Positions 1 to 8,954 of a stretch of DNA of 64,000 bases are shown here, in pieces; the first letter of the stretch is position 1; the number at the start of each line of letters is the position of its first letter. The stretch is from an uncultured Balneola sp. (GTDB lineage Bacteria > Bacteroidota > Rhodothermia > Balneolales > Balneolaceae): the NCBI GenBank assembly GCA_913058495.1, contig CAJXQC010000011.1, positions 1-64,000 of the forward strand, in the 5' to 3' direction. Position numbers and translations under genes: made by a program. The notes below the pieces were generated by a model that worked only from the letters and a program-made list of their open reading frames with translations, was not told the DNA's origin and made no database searches.

Positions 1-95
1 TCGCAGACGCATCCGGATCATGTTCTCTTCTCCGTCTTAAATACTAAGGGCGAATTTTTATAGACATACTAATACTAAATCATCAACGGATTACT
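1..95. repeat. Dispersed repeat, copy A (cut by window edge)
   Basis: The first 60 bases match 16031-16090 at about 56 of 60 positions by direct reading, and similarity continues weakly to about position 95. In the other copy this sequence is the right arm of a large inverted-repeat element, so the partner arm of this copy probably lies left of the window. No reading frame is evident. The rest of the gap up to the msrA start shows nothing further that I can support. Confidence 0.75.
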
Positions 96-214
96 TAAGA
101 TCTACAAAGATGACCCAATTTTTTAATTTTACACAAGCAACTTTTCTGCTATCATATCTGTTAATCAAACCTGAAGCAATACAAATCACATTAGACTAAT
201 AGAAAGAAACTAAG

Positions 215-709
215 ATGGAAAATTTGAAGAAAGCTTATATAGCCGGTGGATGTTTTTGGGGAATGGAAGACTTGTTCAGAGTTCGTCCCGGCGTAAAGGA
301 TACAGAAGTTGGTTACATCGGCGGAGAAAATGAAAACCCCACTTACAGAAATCATCCCGGTCACGCAGAAGGCATTGAAATCACCTATGATCCAAACGAG
401 ACTTCTTTTAAAGATTTATTAGACTACTTCTACAGAATTCATAATCCCACTACGGTCGATCAACAAGGGAATGATCGGGGTAGCAGTTATCGCTCTGCCA
501 TCTTTTTTCAAAATGAAGAAGAAAAAGAAATAGCTGAAGAAGTTATTAAAGTTGTAAATGATTCCAACAGATGGGATAGTGAAGTAGTTACTACTTTAGA
601 GCCATATACTACTTTTTGGCCGGCTGAACCTGAACATCAGGACTATTTAGTTAAACATCCCAAAGGATATACCTGCCACTTTGAGCGGTTTGAAGAAAGT
701 TATTTTTGA
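215..709 (+). CDS. msrA: Peptide-methionine (S)-S-oxide reductase MsrA
   Basis: Reduces methionine-S-sulfoxide in proteins and free methionine, a cytosolic oxidative-damage repair enzyme. The N-terminus carries the family signature GCFWG with the catalytic cysteine at residue 13. The downstream FWPAEPEHQ stretch matches the substrate/active-site region, and a second cysteine at about residue 153 (TCHFERF) could act in recycling. The length of 164 residues is that of a single-domain MsrA without a fused MsrB. There is no signal peptide. It is a single gene, convergent with the M14 peptidase across a strong hairpin. Confidence 0.95.
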   Translation: MENLKKAYIAGGCFWGMEDLFRVRPGVKDTEVGYIGGENENPTYRNHPGHAEGIEITYDPNETSFKDLLDYFYRIHNPTTVDQQGNDRGSSYRSAIFFQNEEEKEIAEEVIKVVNDSNRWDSEVVTTLEPYTTFWPAEPEHQDYLVKHPKGYTCHFERFEESYF

Positions 710-722
710 AAAAAAATCACTT

Positions 723-770
723 ATATGGATCGGTCGGACGGCTCCAAGCCGTCTGACCGATAAGCCATAT
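723..770. terminator. Bidirectional terminator-like hairpin between msrA and the M14 peptidase
   Basis: A long stem (about 15 bp, one G-T type mismatch) closes on a 3-base loop at 744-746 and is flanked by an outer ATATGG/CCATAT pair. It sits exactly between two convergent stop codons, with A/T-rich flanks on both sides, so it can serve both transcripts. Confidence 0.75.
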
Positions 771-3371
771 TTAAAATCCCGGAACGAGCATAACAGCATT
801 TTGTATCATTCTGGCAGGACCAACCCAAAACATTCTGTATTGAGTGTTATCCATTAAGAAAACTACATTTCCACTTCCCATTCCCTGAACAGCAGCGAAT
901 GTTTTACCGGCTGCTTTTTCTTTATTTTCTTCTGACGCATAACCAGAAGCCAATACTTCATCTGCATCTTTCACATAATAGCCAACTGTACTGAAATCAG
1001 GATCAGGCTTTAACGCATTAGTACTGAATTTCAAAGAATACAATTTATCCTTCATTCCAAAAGCCAATGGATGAGAGTTGTCGATCATAGCTTTAAATGC
1101 AGAACCCGGTATTCTTCTAAGTCCACTGGAGTCTTCCTGATCTTTATATTTGGTGTAAGATGCCGGATCTATTTTATCTTCGTCTTCATCCTCTTCTTTT
1201 TCTTTAAATAATTCTGCAGATGTAATTCCTGATTCCTCTTTTGTCAACCAGCTTGTAGCTCCTTCAGTTGCAACCAATGTTCCGCCATCACGGACCCAGT
1301 CTTCTAATCGCTCTCTTGAGTTTTCATTAAATGTCCCATTTAACCCAAACCCTCCGGGCATAATGAGAACGTCATAATCGTTCAGATCTAGTCCTTCAAA
1401 ACTACCGGATCGGATTCTGTCGATTCCAAATTCGGTCCACTGATCAAAAAGGAACCAGATCTGTCCGGCAGTATAGGAATTAAATCCTGAATCCATCATT
1501 AAACCCACTCTTGGTTTTTCAACAGGTCTCATGCTCGGAGATCCCAGATCGCTACCTGTATCCATTCTTCCGGTATTAAATCCGGCTACTTTAACATCTG
1601 CATAATCCGCAACGGTTTTCATATCCTGATGAATAGCATCTCCTTTATGAAGGTTTCTTCCCAAAAGCACCACCAAACTTCCTCGGGAATATTCCGCTCC
1701 ATCCTTGCCAAATCCTTTCTCAGAAGAACGCACTTTATAACCGTGCTTCCATAACTGTGCCAATGCTTTTGGTGCATTTCTTTGATTCCAGTCGATCACA
1801 TAAGCATACTGAGCATTTCCGTTTGTAAGTCCATTCGGATGAACTACTTCCTCGTCGATTTGAGAAGTGTTTACTCTGATATTTGATGTAGTCCAGGCTG
1901 CATCCAGATTATAAGCCAATGGCGCCGACCATGTACTCATGTCATACATTACTGAGTCTTTGATCTCCAGCTGTCTTCTCATCAATGTATTTATGAAAAG
2001 ATGCGCCGGTTGATCCGTTTTGATAATGAAATCTCCGGCTTTGAACGACCTTGATGAAGCGTTTCCATCCCAGTAACTGAAAGCATTTCTGATATTGAAA
2101 TCATCGTTTGCTTGTTCAACCTGCACGCCTTGTTTCAACATCAAATTCACAACATCGTAAGTGTAATCGTTGGAATTATTGGGAAGTATATACGCTTTTG
2201 TATTTCCTTTTTGAGTGTTTTGAGAACGAGCATCTTGGAAATATTCGACTAATGCCTTTCTGTTTTCAACTGAAGTTTTAACAATGGAAACTCCATTTTT
2301 ATAGTGATCAAAAACTCTTTGGCGAAGTGTAAGCACATAACCATCATTGGTTTCTACAGCGCGTCCGCCCCTGCTGTGTCCACCCTGCTCTGCCAACATT
2401 CCAATTCCACCCATAATACTTGGGTAAGAAGATCCATAACCAGGATAAAAGAAATCGAAACGTTCCCGAGTTTCAAAGTTAACCTGAGCTTTATCAAATT
2501 CTTCTATTGCTCCACGACCAAATACATCTGCCCATGTTTCATAATCTGCCGGCAGCTCATGATTCCTTGGAGTAGTTCCCGGCATGGTAAAATAATTGTT
2601 GTTAAAACCCTGCTCATGAAAATCGATATGAACCTGTGGCATCCATTGTTGATACACATTTATTCTTCCTCTCGATTCAGGATGCACCAACCATGTCCAG
2701 TCGCGGTTCAGATCAAACCAATAGTGATTCGTTCTTCCTCCCGGCCAGATCTCGTCATGCTCCAAATCCTCTGCATTTACATTCAGAACATTTGCCTGAC
2801 TGGACTTGTACCAATACACATATCTGTCTCGTCCATCAGGATTGATCATTGGGTCTATAATAACTACAGCGTTGTCTAACCAGTTTTGTGTTTCTGAATC
2901 TGTAGAAGCTACTAATCGATATGCCGTTTGCATGGCCGCTTCACTGCTGGAAGGCTCATTTCCGTGAACGTTATAACTCATCCAAACTACAACCGGCTCT
3001 TCATTTACAGATACCGAGTTGGGGGCATTTGCAACCTTTAAATTCTGCGCTCTTATTTCATCAAGATTGTTATGATTATCCGCTGAAGTAATGACCGCAT
3101 AGTTCACAGAGCGGTTTTCATAAGTTCGCGCATACTCATGAAAAGTGATCTTATCAGATAACTCGGCAAGTTTTTCAAAATAATTCATCACCTGATGATG
3201 GAAGGTGTATTCAGTACCTAGCTCATAACCCAAATATTCTGTTGGTGAAGGAATGGAATTATCGTAGCTGATAGAAGGATCGAACTGAAATCTTTCTACT
3301 GCATCCTGAAATTGAGCTGAGGCAGAAATTGAAAGAAATGCAGTTATAAGAAGTAGCGTAATTTTTTTCAT
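771..3371 (-). CDS. Secreted M14-family zinc carboxypeptidase with C-terminal glutamine-amidotransferase-like domain
   Basis: An exported peptidase of 866 residues. Residues 1-20 form a Sec signal peptide ending ASAQ. The M14 catalytic core is visible: HGNE at about 136-139 (zinc ligands H and E), NPDGR at 177-181, DLNRDW at about 220-225, the third-ligand histidine region HIDFHEQG at about 248-255, and a likely catalytic glutamate in MLAEQGG near 328. After about residue 620 the protein changes to a Rossmann-like segment (PRVGLMMDSG, then YDVLIMPGG) resembling a class I glutamine-amidotransferase/DJ-1-like fold, interrupted by an acidic stretch near 730. Such two-part M14 proteins are known in Bacteroidota-type genomes. 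Substrate is unknown. Confidence 0.88.
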   Translation of the reverse strand: MKKITLLLITAFLSISASAQFQDAVERFQFDPSISYDNSIPSPTEYLGYELGTEYTFHHQVMNYFEKLAELSDKITFHEYARTYENRSVNYAVITSADNHNNLDEIRAQNLKVANAPNSVSVNEEPVVVWMSYNVHGNEPSSSEAAMQTAYRLVASTDSETQNWLDNAVVIIDPMINPDGRDRYVYWYKSSQANVLNVNAEDLEHDEIWPGGRTNHYWFDLNRDWTWLVHPESRGRINVYQQWMPQVHIDFHEQGFNNNYFTMPGTTPRNHELPADYETWADVFGRGAIEEFDKAQVNFETRERFDFFYPGYGSSYPSIMGGIGMLAEQGGHSRGGRAVETNDGYVLTLRQRVFDHYKNGVSIVKTSVENRKALVEYFQDARSQNTQKGNTKAYILPNNSNDYTYDVVNLMLKQGVQVEQANDDFNIRNAFSYWDGNASSRSFKAGDFIIKTDQPAHLFINTLMRRQLEIKDSVMYDMSTWSAPLAYNLDAAWTTSNIRVNTSQIDEEVVHPNGLTNGNAQYAYVIDWNQRNAPKALAQLWKHGYKVRSSEKGFGKDGAEYSRGSLVVLLGRNLHKGDAIHQDMKTVADYADVKVAGFNTGRMDTGSDLGSPSMRPVEKPRVGLMMDSGFNSYTAGQIWFLFDQWTEFGIDRIRSGSFEGLDLNDYDVLIMPGGFGLNGTFNENSRERLEDWVRDGGTLVATEGATSWLTKEESGITSAELFKEKEEDEDEDKIDPASYTKYKDQEDSSGLRRIPGSAFKAMIDNSHPLAFGMKDKLYSLKFSTNALKPDPDFSTVGYYVKDADEVLASGYASEENKEKAAGKTFAAVQGMGSGNVVFLMDNTQYRMFWVGPARMIQNAVMLVPGF

Positions 3372-3456
3372 AGCGTAGTTAATTTTTTGTTGTAATCAGA
3401 CTAACAAAAAAAGCCGTAAAATGGAGTTAAATAATTTTCTACTGATAGGTGTGTGA

Positions 3457-5694
3457 TCAGTAAATAAAAGTGTGATTATATTTTATCAAAATAGAACCAC
3501 TTTGTAAGGCAGGTAACCTTGGTAATCCCATATTTCTTTGATCTTTTACAGTATAAAATTGCTCATTTATCACAAACCAAAGGTCTCTTCCTTCACTGAA
3601 GTTATATCTGAACCTGAAATTTACGCCGGCCAACTCTTCGATATTACTATATTGAATGAAAGCACTGGTGGAAAGTTTTTTATTTAAAGCGTATTGAGCT
3701 CTTATCTGTCCAAGGTGTGCAGTAAACTTTTCTTTGTCTCTTCCCTGAGTTTCTGGAAAATCTAAATCAGTTATCTGATAACTCCCGCCTATTTCCCAAT
3801 GAATATTTGCAACTAACTCCGTTTCAACTTCCAATTGAACTCTTCTCCCGTCAAATAATTTACCGTATTCAAAAGTAGTGTTAATTCTGAGTTTTTTGCT
3901 ATTGGGCGATCTGTAAGAAAAATTACTTTCAAAGAAATCGTAATCATCAACCGGAATATAGATCTTGCCCACAAGATTAAAATCTTCGTCCGGAAGTAAG
4001 TGTTCCTGATTATATCTTATCTGAGCTTCAGCCGATCCTAATGTCTTGAAATCGGTATTCCACTCTAAAGAAATAAACCTGCTTCTCAAGTCATAAGTGT
4101 CATTTTGAAAGATATTATAACTCCCGATATTAACTGAATGCTGTCTGTAAATAGACTCTTCCTCTCCTAACCACCCATATCCTAAACGATAAAAATAGTC
4201 TGATGTATTCACAGTTCTGAAAAAACCAATACCGGGATTGAATTCTGCTCCTGTTCTGTTAACAAAGAATCTGTAGAACCACCCAATAGAAGCTCTTCTT
4301 TGCCAGGTTATTCTGAAAATGCTGTTGTCCTCAAAATCGAAACGATTCTCTTCAGACACCGAATTATCTATGGTCTGACTTACTCGTACTTCTATAAAAT
4401 CGTCTCCAAAAATATTGAAATCCCCATCCAATCCCATCGCAATATTGGAACTCCCATTTACTCCTAAACGGCTGGTGAAAATACCTCCTACATAAGAAGA
4501 AGTATTTAATACATTTTTCTTAACTCTCAATACATTAAAGTTCTCGGAATCGATTTCATCACTTTGACCGGTTTGCAGGTTAATAAATCCAATGTCCAGA
4601 TCATTGATCTTTCCTGTCAGTCGTGCACCTCCCAATATCCTTACCTGATTTCCGCTACTATCTAAACCAATTCTCCGGCTGTAAAACACTCTAGTATTTC
4701 CAAAATTAAAATCGAACAATCCTGATCTTTGTTGAAAAAACTGTCGCTTTTCAGGGAAACTGAGTGAAAACCGGGTCAAATTAAGTTGCTGATCATCGGC
4801 TTCTACCTGTGCGAAATCGGTGTTTAAAGTAACATCCAAAGTAAGATTAGAGGTAATATTGTATTTAAGATCAAAACCGACTTCAGCTTTAACTTCATCA
4901 TCGTAAAAATAGTCAAGCGAATCACTTCCAAGTTCATTTAATCGTGTAAATCCCCCCAAAACATAAGGGGTGAAATAAACCGGCTTTTTTGAATCTGCAC
5001 CTGTAATAATTACATCCTGAGCTTGAGAAGGTTTTATGTTTCCATCTTCCCACAATGGCGGAATAGCCGGATAGATATGCCTTTCATTATGGTGTGTAAG
5101 CCATCGGTAGACGATCAAACCCATTTCTGCAATTCCATCACTGCTTTGAAATCCAATACTGGAAAAAGGAATCCTCATTTCTGAATACCACCCGTCCTCT
5201 TGGATGGTACTTGACGCATCCCAAAATGTGTTCCAGCTTCCATTTACAGCATTTGATCCCGCCACAGAATTTGCGTCATTTGAAATTGATTGATCAAATC
5301 TTACACCCGCCGGAGTAGTAAAAAATCTCAGAGCATTTTGGTCGTCATTGAACGGGTCCAGAATAATTGCAAAAACATCATCCCCGCTATAACTGTCTCT
5401 GTATAAACTATTTGCAGCGATAGTGGATGGATCTTCAGTGAACATCTTTGCAGCTACATACAAATACTCGTCGTCATAAGTAACCCGGATGTCTGTTTTT
5501 TCACTTAAAGAACCTTTAAAAACGGGTTCATATTGTACCATTGGGAATGGTTCTACTGCTTCCCAGGCAGCTTCATCAGGAATACCATCTACTATGATCG
5601 GAGAGGTAGTTCGAACTAATTTAATGGTCTCTTGTCCATAGATATTTTTAGCAGATAAGAATATGATTAAGCCTAAAAGAACGAATCTATGCAA
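3457..5694 (-). CDS. Outer-membrane protein with CBM9-like N-terminal domain (DUF5916 type)
   Basis: A signal peptide (residues 1 to about 20) is followed by a carbohydrate-binding-module-9-like domain recognisable from IVDGIPDEAAWE and the later YDDEYLYVAAKM, at about residues 30-225. The remainder, rich in alternating aromatic/polar strands and ending in HTFIY, looks like an outer-membrane beta-barrel, as in DUF5916 proteins. Ligand and transport role are unknown. The start codon in this frame is TTG; no in-frame ATG lies before the signal peptide, so TTG is kept. It lies 85 bp upstream of the M14 peptidase gene on the same strand. Confidence 0.82.
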   Translation of the reverse strand: MHRFVLLGLIIFLSAKNIYGQETIKLVRTTSPIIVDGIPDEAAWEAVEPFPMVQYEPVFKGSLSEKTDIRVTYDDEYLYVAAKMFTEDPSTIAANSLYRDSYSGDDVFAIILDPFNDDQNALRFFTTPAGVRFDQSISNDANSVAGSNAVNGSWNTFWDASSTIQEDGWYSEMRIPFSSIGFQSSDGIAEMGLIVYRWLTHHNERHIYPAIPPLWEDGNIKPSQAQDVIITGADSKKPVYFTPYVLGGFTRLNELGSDSLDYFYDDEVKAEVGFDLKYNITSNLTLDVTLNTDFAQVEADDQQLNLTRFSLSFPEKRQFFQQRSGLFDFNFGNTRVFYSRRIGLDSSGNQVRILGGARLTGKINDLDIGFINLQTGQSDEIDSENFNVLRVKKNVLNTSSYVGGIFTSRLGVNGSSNIAMGLDGDFNIFGDDFIEVRVSQTIDNSVSEENRFDFEDNSIFRITWQRRASIGWFYRFFVNRTGAEFNPGIGFFRTVNTSDYFYRLGYGWLGEEESIYRQHSVNIGSYNIFQNDTYDLRSRFISLEWNTDFKTLGSAEAQIRYNQEHLLPDEDFNLVGKIYIPVDDYDFFESNFSYRSPNSKKLRINTTFEYGKLFDGRRVQLEVETELVANIHWEIGGSYQITDLDFPETQGRDKEKFTAHLGQIRAQYALNKKLSTSAFIQYSNIEELAGVNFRFRYNFSEGRDLWFVINEQFYTVKDQRNMGLPRLPALQSGSILIKYNHTFIY

Positions 5695-5792
5695 GTATTA
5701 ACTCCGAATTTCTTAGTTATTTATATTAATTAGACAATTACCAAGACATAATCCCCTATTCTCCTTATTTTGGCAAAACTATTTGATAATCA

Positions 5793-6749
5793 ATGATTGA
5801 CACTCTTTCTATTCCAACCATTTCAGACATTAAAGCTGCACACAGGATAATCGATCCATATGCTCATCGAACTCCTGTTCTGACCAGTGCAAAGGTGAAT
5901 ATCCGCTCCAAAGCTTCTGTTTTCTTTAAATGTGAAAATTTTCAGAAAGTAGGAGCCTTCAAATTTCGCGGAGCATGTAATGCAGTTCTAACTCTGTCGG
6001 ATAAAGATGCTGAACAAGGAGTGGCTACACATTCATCCGGAAATCATGCTCAGGCACTCGCTTTAGCAGCCCGGATACGTGGTATTAGAGCTTTTGTGGT
6101 TATGCCGGAAAACGCCCCGAAAGTAAAAGTGGAAGCAGTTAAAAACTACGGCGCAGAAGTTACTTTCTGTGAGGCAAGCTTGGATGCCAGAGAAGGAACG
6201 TTAGCCGAAGTTGTTAAAAGAACCGGGGCGACAACCATTCATCCTTACAACGACTCAAGAATTGTAGCCGGACAAGGTACAGCGGCTGTTGAATTGCTAG
6301 AAGAATGTCCTTTTCTAGATATTGTTATGACACCCATCGGTGGAGGTGGATTATTGAGTGGAACAGCATTGGCAATTAAATCTATTAATCCTGATATCGA
6401 AGTAATAGGTACGGAACCGATTGAAGCTGATGACGCCTATCGTTCGTTCAAAGCAGGAAAATTAATTCCGGCTTATAGCACCAATACTATTGCTGATGGG
6501 CTCCGAACCTCTCTTGGAGAACTCCCTTTTCAGATCATCAAAAAACATGTAGATGATATTCTTACCGTTGATGAAGAATCTATCATTTCTGCAATGCGGT
6601 TTATCTGGGAACGGATGAATATGATCATTGAACCATCTTGTGCCGTTCCGGTTGCAACTTTGTTCAATAATCAGGATAGATTTGCCGGTAAAAAAATCGG
6701 GATTATCATCACCGGCGGGAATGTAGACTTGGATAACCTACCGTGGTAG
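5793..6749 (+). CDS. PLP-dependent threonine/serine dehydratase (fold type II)
   Basis: Deaminates threonine or serine to the 2-oxo acid, or racemises serine; the sequence alone does not decide. The PLP-binding lysine lies in GAFKFRGA (about residue 57), SSGNHAQ at about 81-87 contacts the substrate, and the glycine-rich PLP-phosphate loop GGGGLLSG is at about 184-191. At 318 residues it lacks the C-terminal ACT regulatory domain of biosynthetic IlvA, so a catabolic TdcB-like or serine-racemase-like role is more likely. It stands alone, divergent from the DUF5916 gene. Confidence 0.88.
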   Translation: MIDTLSIPTISDIKAAHRIIDPYAHRTPVLTSAKVNIRSKASVFFKCENFQKVGAFKFRGACNAVLTLSDKDAEQGVATHSSGNHAQALALAARIRGIRAFVVMPENAPKVKVEAVKNYGAEVTFCEASLDAREGTLAEVVKRTGATTIHPYNDSRIVAGQGTAAVELLEECPFLDIVMTPIGGGGLLSGTALAIKSINPDIEVIGTEPIEADDAYRSFKAGKLIPAYSTNTIADGLRTSLGELPFQIIKKHVDDILTVDEESIISAMRFIWERMNMIIEPSCAVPVATLFNNQDRFAGKKIGIIITGGNVDLDNLPW

Positions 6750-6916
6750 AGTAAACACCAATTTTCAAATTACAAATAACAGTTTTCAAGGTTCATCGTT
6801 CTTCGGTTCAACCTTCTCTAATGCTTGCTCGTCTTTATAACATCCTTATGTGATTTAACATCGGTTTACAATCGGTTAGGTTGAATCACAATCTTCAATA
6901 AATTTAGGGAAATACT

Positions 6917-8776
6917 ATGAAGACATTCATCGCAAGCCTGTTGCTTCTTGTCCTACCGGAAGTAATTGACATTCCAAATCCACTATTTTTACACGATAAA
7001 GTTAAAGTTCAGGGAACGGTCATTGATGCAGATACTCAGCAACCATTAGTTGGGGCTACCATCCAAATTAAAGCCACGTCCATTGGTGAAACTTCTGACG
7101 CTAACGGAAACTTTGAATTTTATACTGACCCGGGCACTTATTTAATTGAGGTTCTATACGTTGGGTTTAAGAAGTACTCTTCGGAAGTAACAGTTCCAAA
7201 AAAGGGGCTAAGTAATCTTGTTATTTCATTAGATCCTGAAGTTACAGCATTAGATGAAGTTGTAATGTCGGGAAGAGCAGCTATGCAAAAACAAAGCAAT
7301 GTTGCTACAAGCTATGCAATTCTTCCTCCCCCACGCTTAAGAGATTATAACACCGAAGAATACGCTGAGATCTCAGAAAACACCTTCAAATGGGCTACCA
7401 AAACTCCCCTTTCTACTTTTTCTATTGATGTGGATGGTGCTTCCTATTCCAATGTTCGTCGAATGATTATGGACGGACGCCTGCCTGTAAAAGATGCGGT
7501 TCGTGTAGAAGAACTCATTAACTATTTCAATTACGATTACGAAAATCCTGTAGGAGAACATCCTTTTTCTGTGAATACCGAGGTTGGAAAAGCTCCCTGG
7601 AATCCGGATCATCAGCTGGTTCAAATTGGTATTCAGGGAGAAAAAGTTGAAGCAGATAATCTTCCACCAAGTAACTTAGTTTTTTTGCTGGATGTTTCAG
7701 GCTCCATGAGTTCTCATGACAAACTTCCTCTTCTTAAAAAAGGATTTAAACTACTTACAAATCAACTAAGAGAAGAGGATTATGTATCAATTGTAGTATA
7801 TGCCGGCAGTTCCGGATTAGTTCTGCCTCCTACTTCAGGGGCTAATAAAGAAACTATTCTGGAAGCATTGAATAAACTAAATGCAGGAGGCTCAACCGCC
7901 GGGGCCGCGGGAATAAAGCAAGCTTACCAAGTTGCCAAAGAACATTTCAGAAAAAATGGAAATAACAGAGTCATTCTTGCTACTGATGGTGATTTCAATG
8001 TAGGTGTTTCGAGCAACAGCGAACTTGTGAATCTGATAGAACAAAAAAGAGACGAGGGCATTTTCCTTTCTGTATTGGGATTCGGTTCCGGAAATCTGAA
8101 AGATTCAAAAATGGAGCAGATCGCCAATAATGGAAACGGTAACTATTATTACATCGACAACCTGTTGGAAGCCAAAAAAGTGCTTGTTTCTGAAATGGGC
8201 GGCACACTTCATACTATTGCCAAAGATGTTAAGATACAGGTTGAGTTCAATCCGCAGAATGTAAAAGCATATAGGTTGATAGGTTATGAAAACCGTTTGT
8301 TAGCTGATGAGGATTTCAATAATGACGAAAAAGATGCAGGAGAACTTGGATCCGGTCATACTGTTACTGCTTTGTATGAAGTGATCCCACACGGAGTGGA
8401 TATAGATTCATCTTTAAGTGATATCGACCCACTTAAGTATCAAACACCAACTACACCTGTAAATGGTTTCAATGATGAATTAATGACTGTAAAACTCCGG
8501 TACAAACAGCCTGATGGCGATAAAAGCCAACTTCTTACTCAAGTAATAAAAAGATCGGATAGATCTGAATTATCAGAAAACCTCAAGTTTGCATCATCGG
8601 TAGCTTCTTTCGGTATGTTACTCCGGGATTCAAAATTCAAAGGAAACAGCTCGTTCGAAATGGTTCAGCAATTAGCCAAAGAATCAAAAGGCATTGATGA
8701 CAACGGATATCGGGCTGAGTTCATAAAGATCGTGGAGCTTGCCGAGTTACTTTATAAAGGTGAGGCTAAAAATTAA
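6917..8776 (+). CDS. vWA/DUF3520 (YfbK-like) protein with N-terminal carboxypeptidase-regulatory-like domain
   Basis: A secreted or envelope protein of 619 residues. After a hydrophobic N-terminus comes a CarboxypepD_reg-like beta-sandwich (about 31-115; GTVIDADTQQPLVGATI is typical). Next come a vWA N-terminal region, a von Willebrand A domain with the metal-site motif DVSGSMSS at about 258-265, and a DUF3520-type C-terminal domain ending LLYKGEAKN. Relatives are E. coli YfbK-type proteins of unknown function; the intact MIDAS site suggests metal-dependent protein binding. The next gene is a tandem paralogue lacking the regulatory-like domain. The last quarter of both genes is almost identical at the DNA level. 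Confidence 0.88.
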   Translation: MKTFIASLLLLVLPEVIDIPNPLFLHDKVKVQGTVIDADTQQPLVGATIQIKATSIGETSDANGNFEFYTDPGTYLIEVLYVGFKKYSSEVTVPKKGLSNLVISLDPEVTALDEVVMSGRAAMQKQSNVATSYAILPPPRLRDYNTEEYAEISENTFKWATKTPLSTFSIDVDGASYSNVRRMIMDGRLPVKDAVRVEELINYFNYDYENPVGEHPFSVNTEVGKAPWNPDHQLVQIGIQGEKVEADNLPPSNLVFLLDVSGSMSSHDKLPLLKKGFKLLTNQLREEDYVSIVVYAGSSGLVLPPTSGANKETILEALNKLNAGGSTAGAAGIKQAYQVAKEHFRKNGNNRVILATDGDFNVGVSSNSELVNLIEQKRDEGIFLSVLGFGSGNLKDSKMEQIANNGNGNYYYIDNLLEAKKVLVSEMGGTLHTIAKDVKIQVEFNPQNVKAYRLIGYENRLLADEDFNNDEKDAGELGSGHTVTALYEVIPHGVDIDSSLSDIDPLKYQTPTTPVNGFNDELMTVKLRYKQPDGDKSQLLTQVIKRSDRSELSENLKFASSVASFGMLLRDSKFKGNSSFEMVQQLAKESKGIDDNGYRAEFIKIVELAELLYKGEAKN

Positions 8777-8805
8777 TTTCAACATCCAATAACATCTGAC
8801 AACAA

Positions 8806-8873
8806 CCAATTTCCAAGTTAGTTAAGAGACTTGGAAATTGGACATTGGTTATTCAATATTGGTTATTGAATAA
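8806..8873. terminator. Two inverted repeats between the vWA paralogues
   Basis: A perfect 13-bp inverted repeat (arms 8806-8818 and 8829-8841) is followed by a perfect 10-bp inverted repeat with a 5-base loop (8849-8873). They lie after the stop of the first vWA gene and could terminate it or stabilise its 3' end. There is no clear T-run directly after either stem, so terminator is the weaker reading and dispersed palindromic repeat is the alternative. Confidence 0.5.
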
Positions 8874-8954
8874 ATATCGATAACTAAGTGAATTCGTAAA
8901 CGGGAACTTTTTTTAAAGCAAGAAGTAATTTTTGTATCAACTAAATCTCTCGCT

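Noticed and set aside
2304-2879. A 191-aa plus-strand ORF inside the M14 peptidase gene
   Set aside because: Its composition and position are those of an antisense shadow, and the minus-strand gene has clear catalytic motifs across the same bases.
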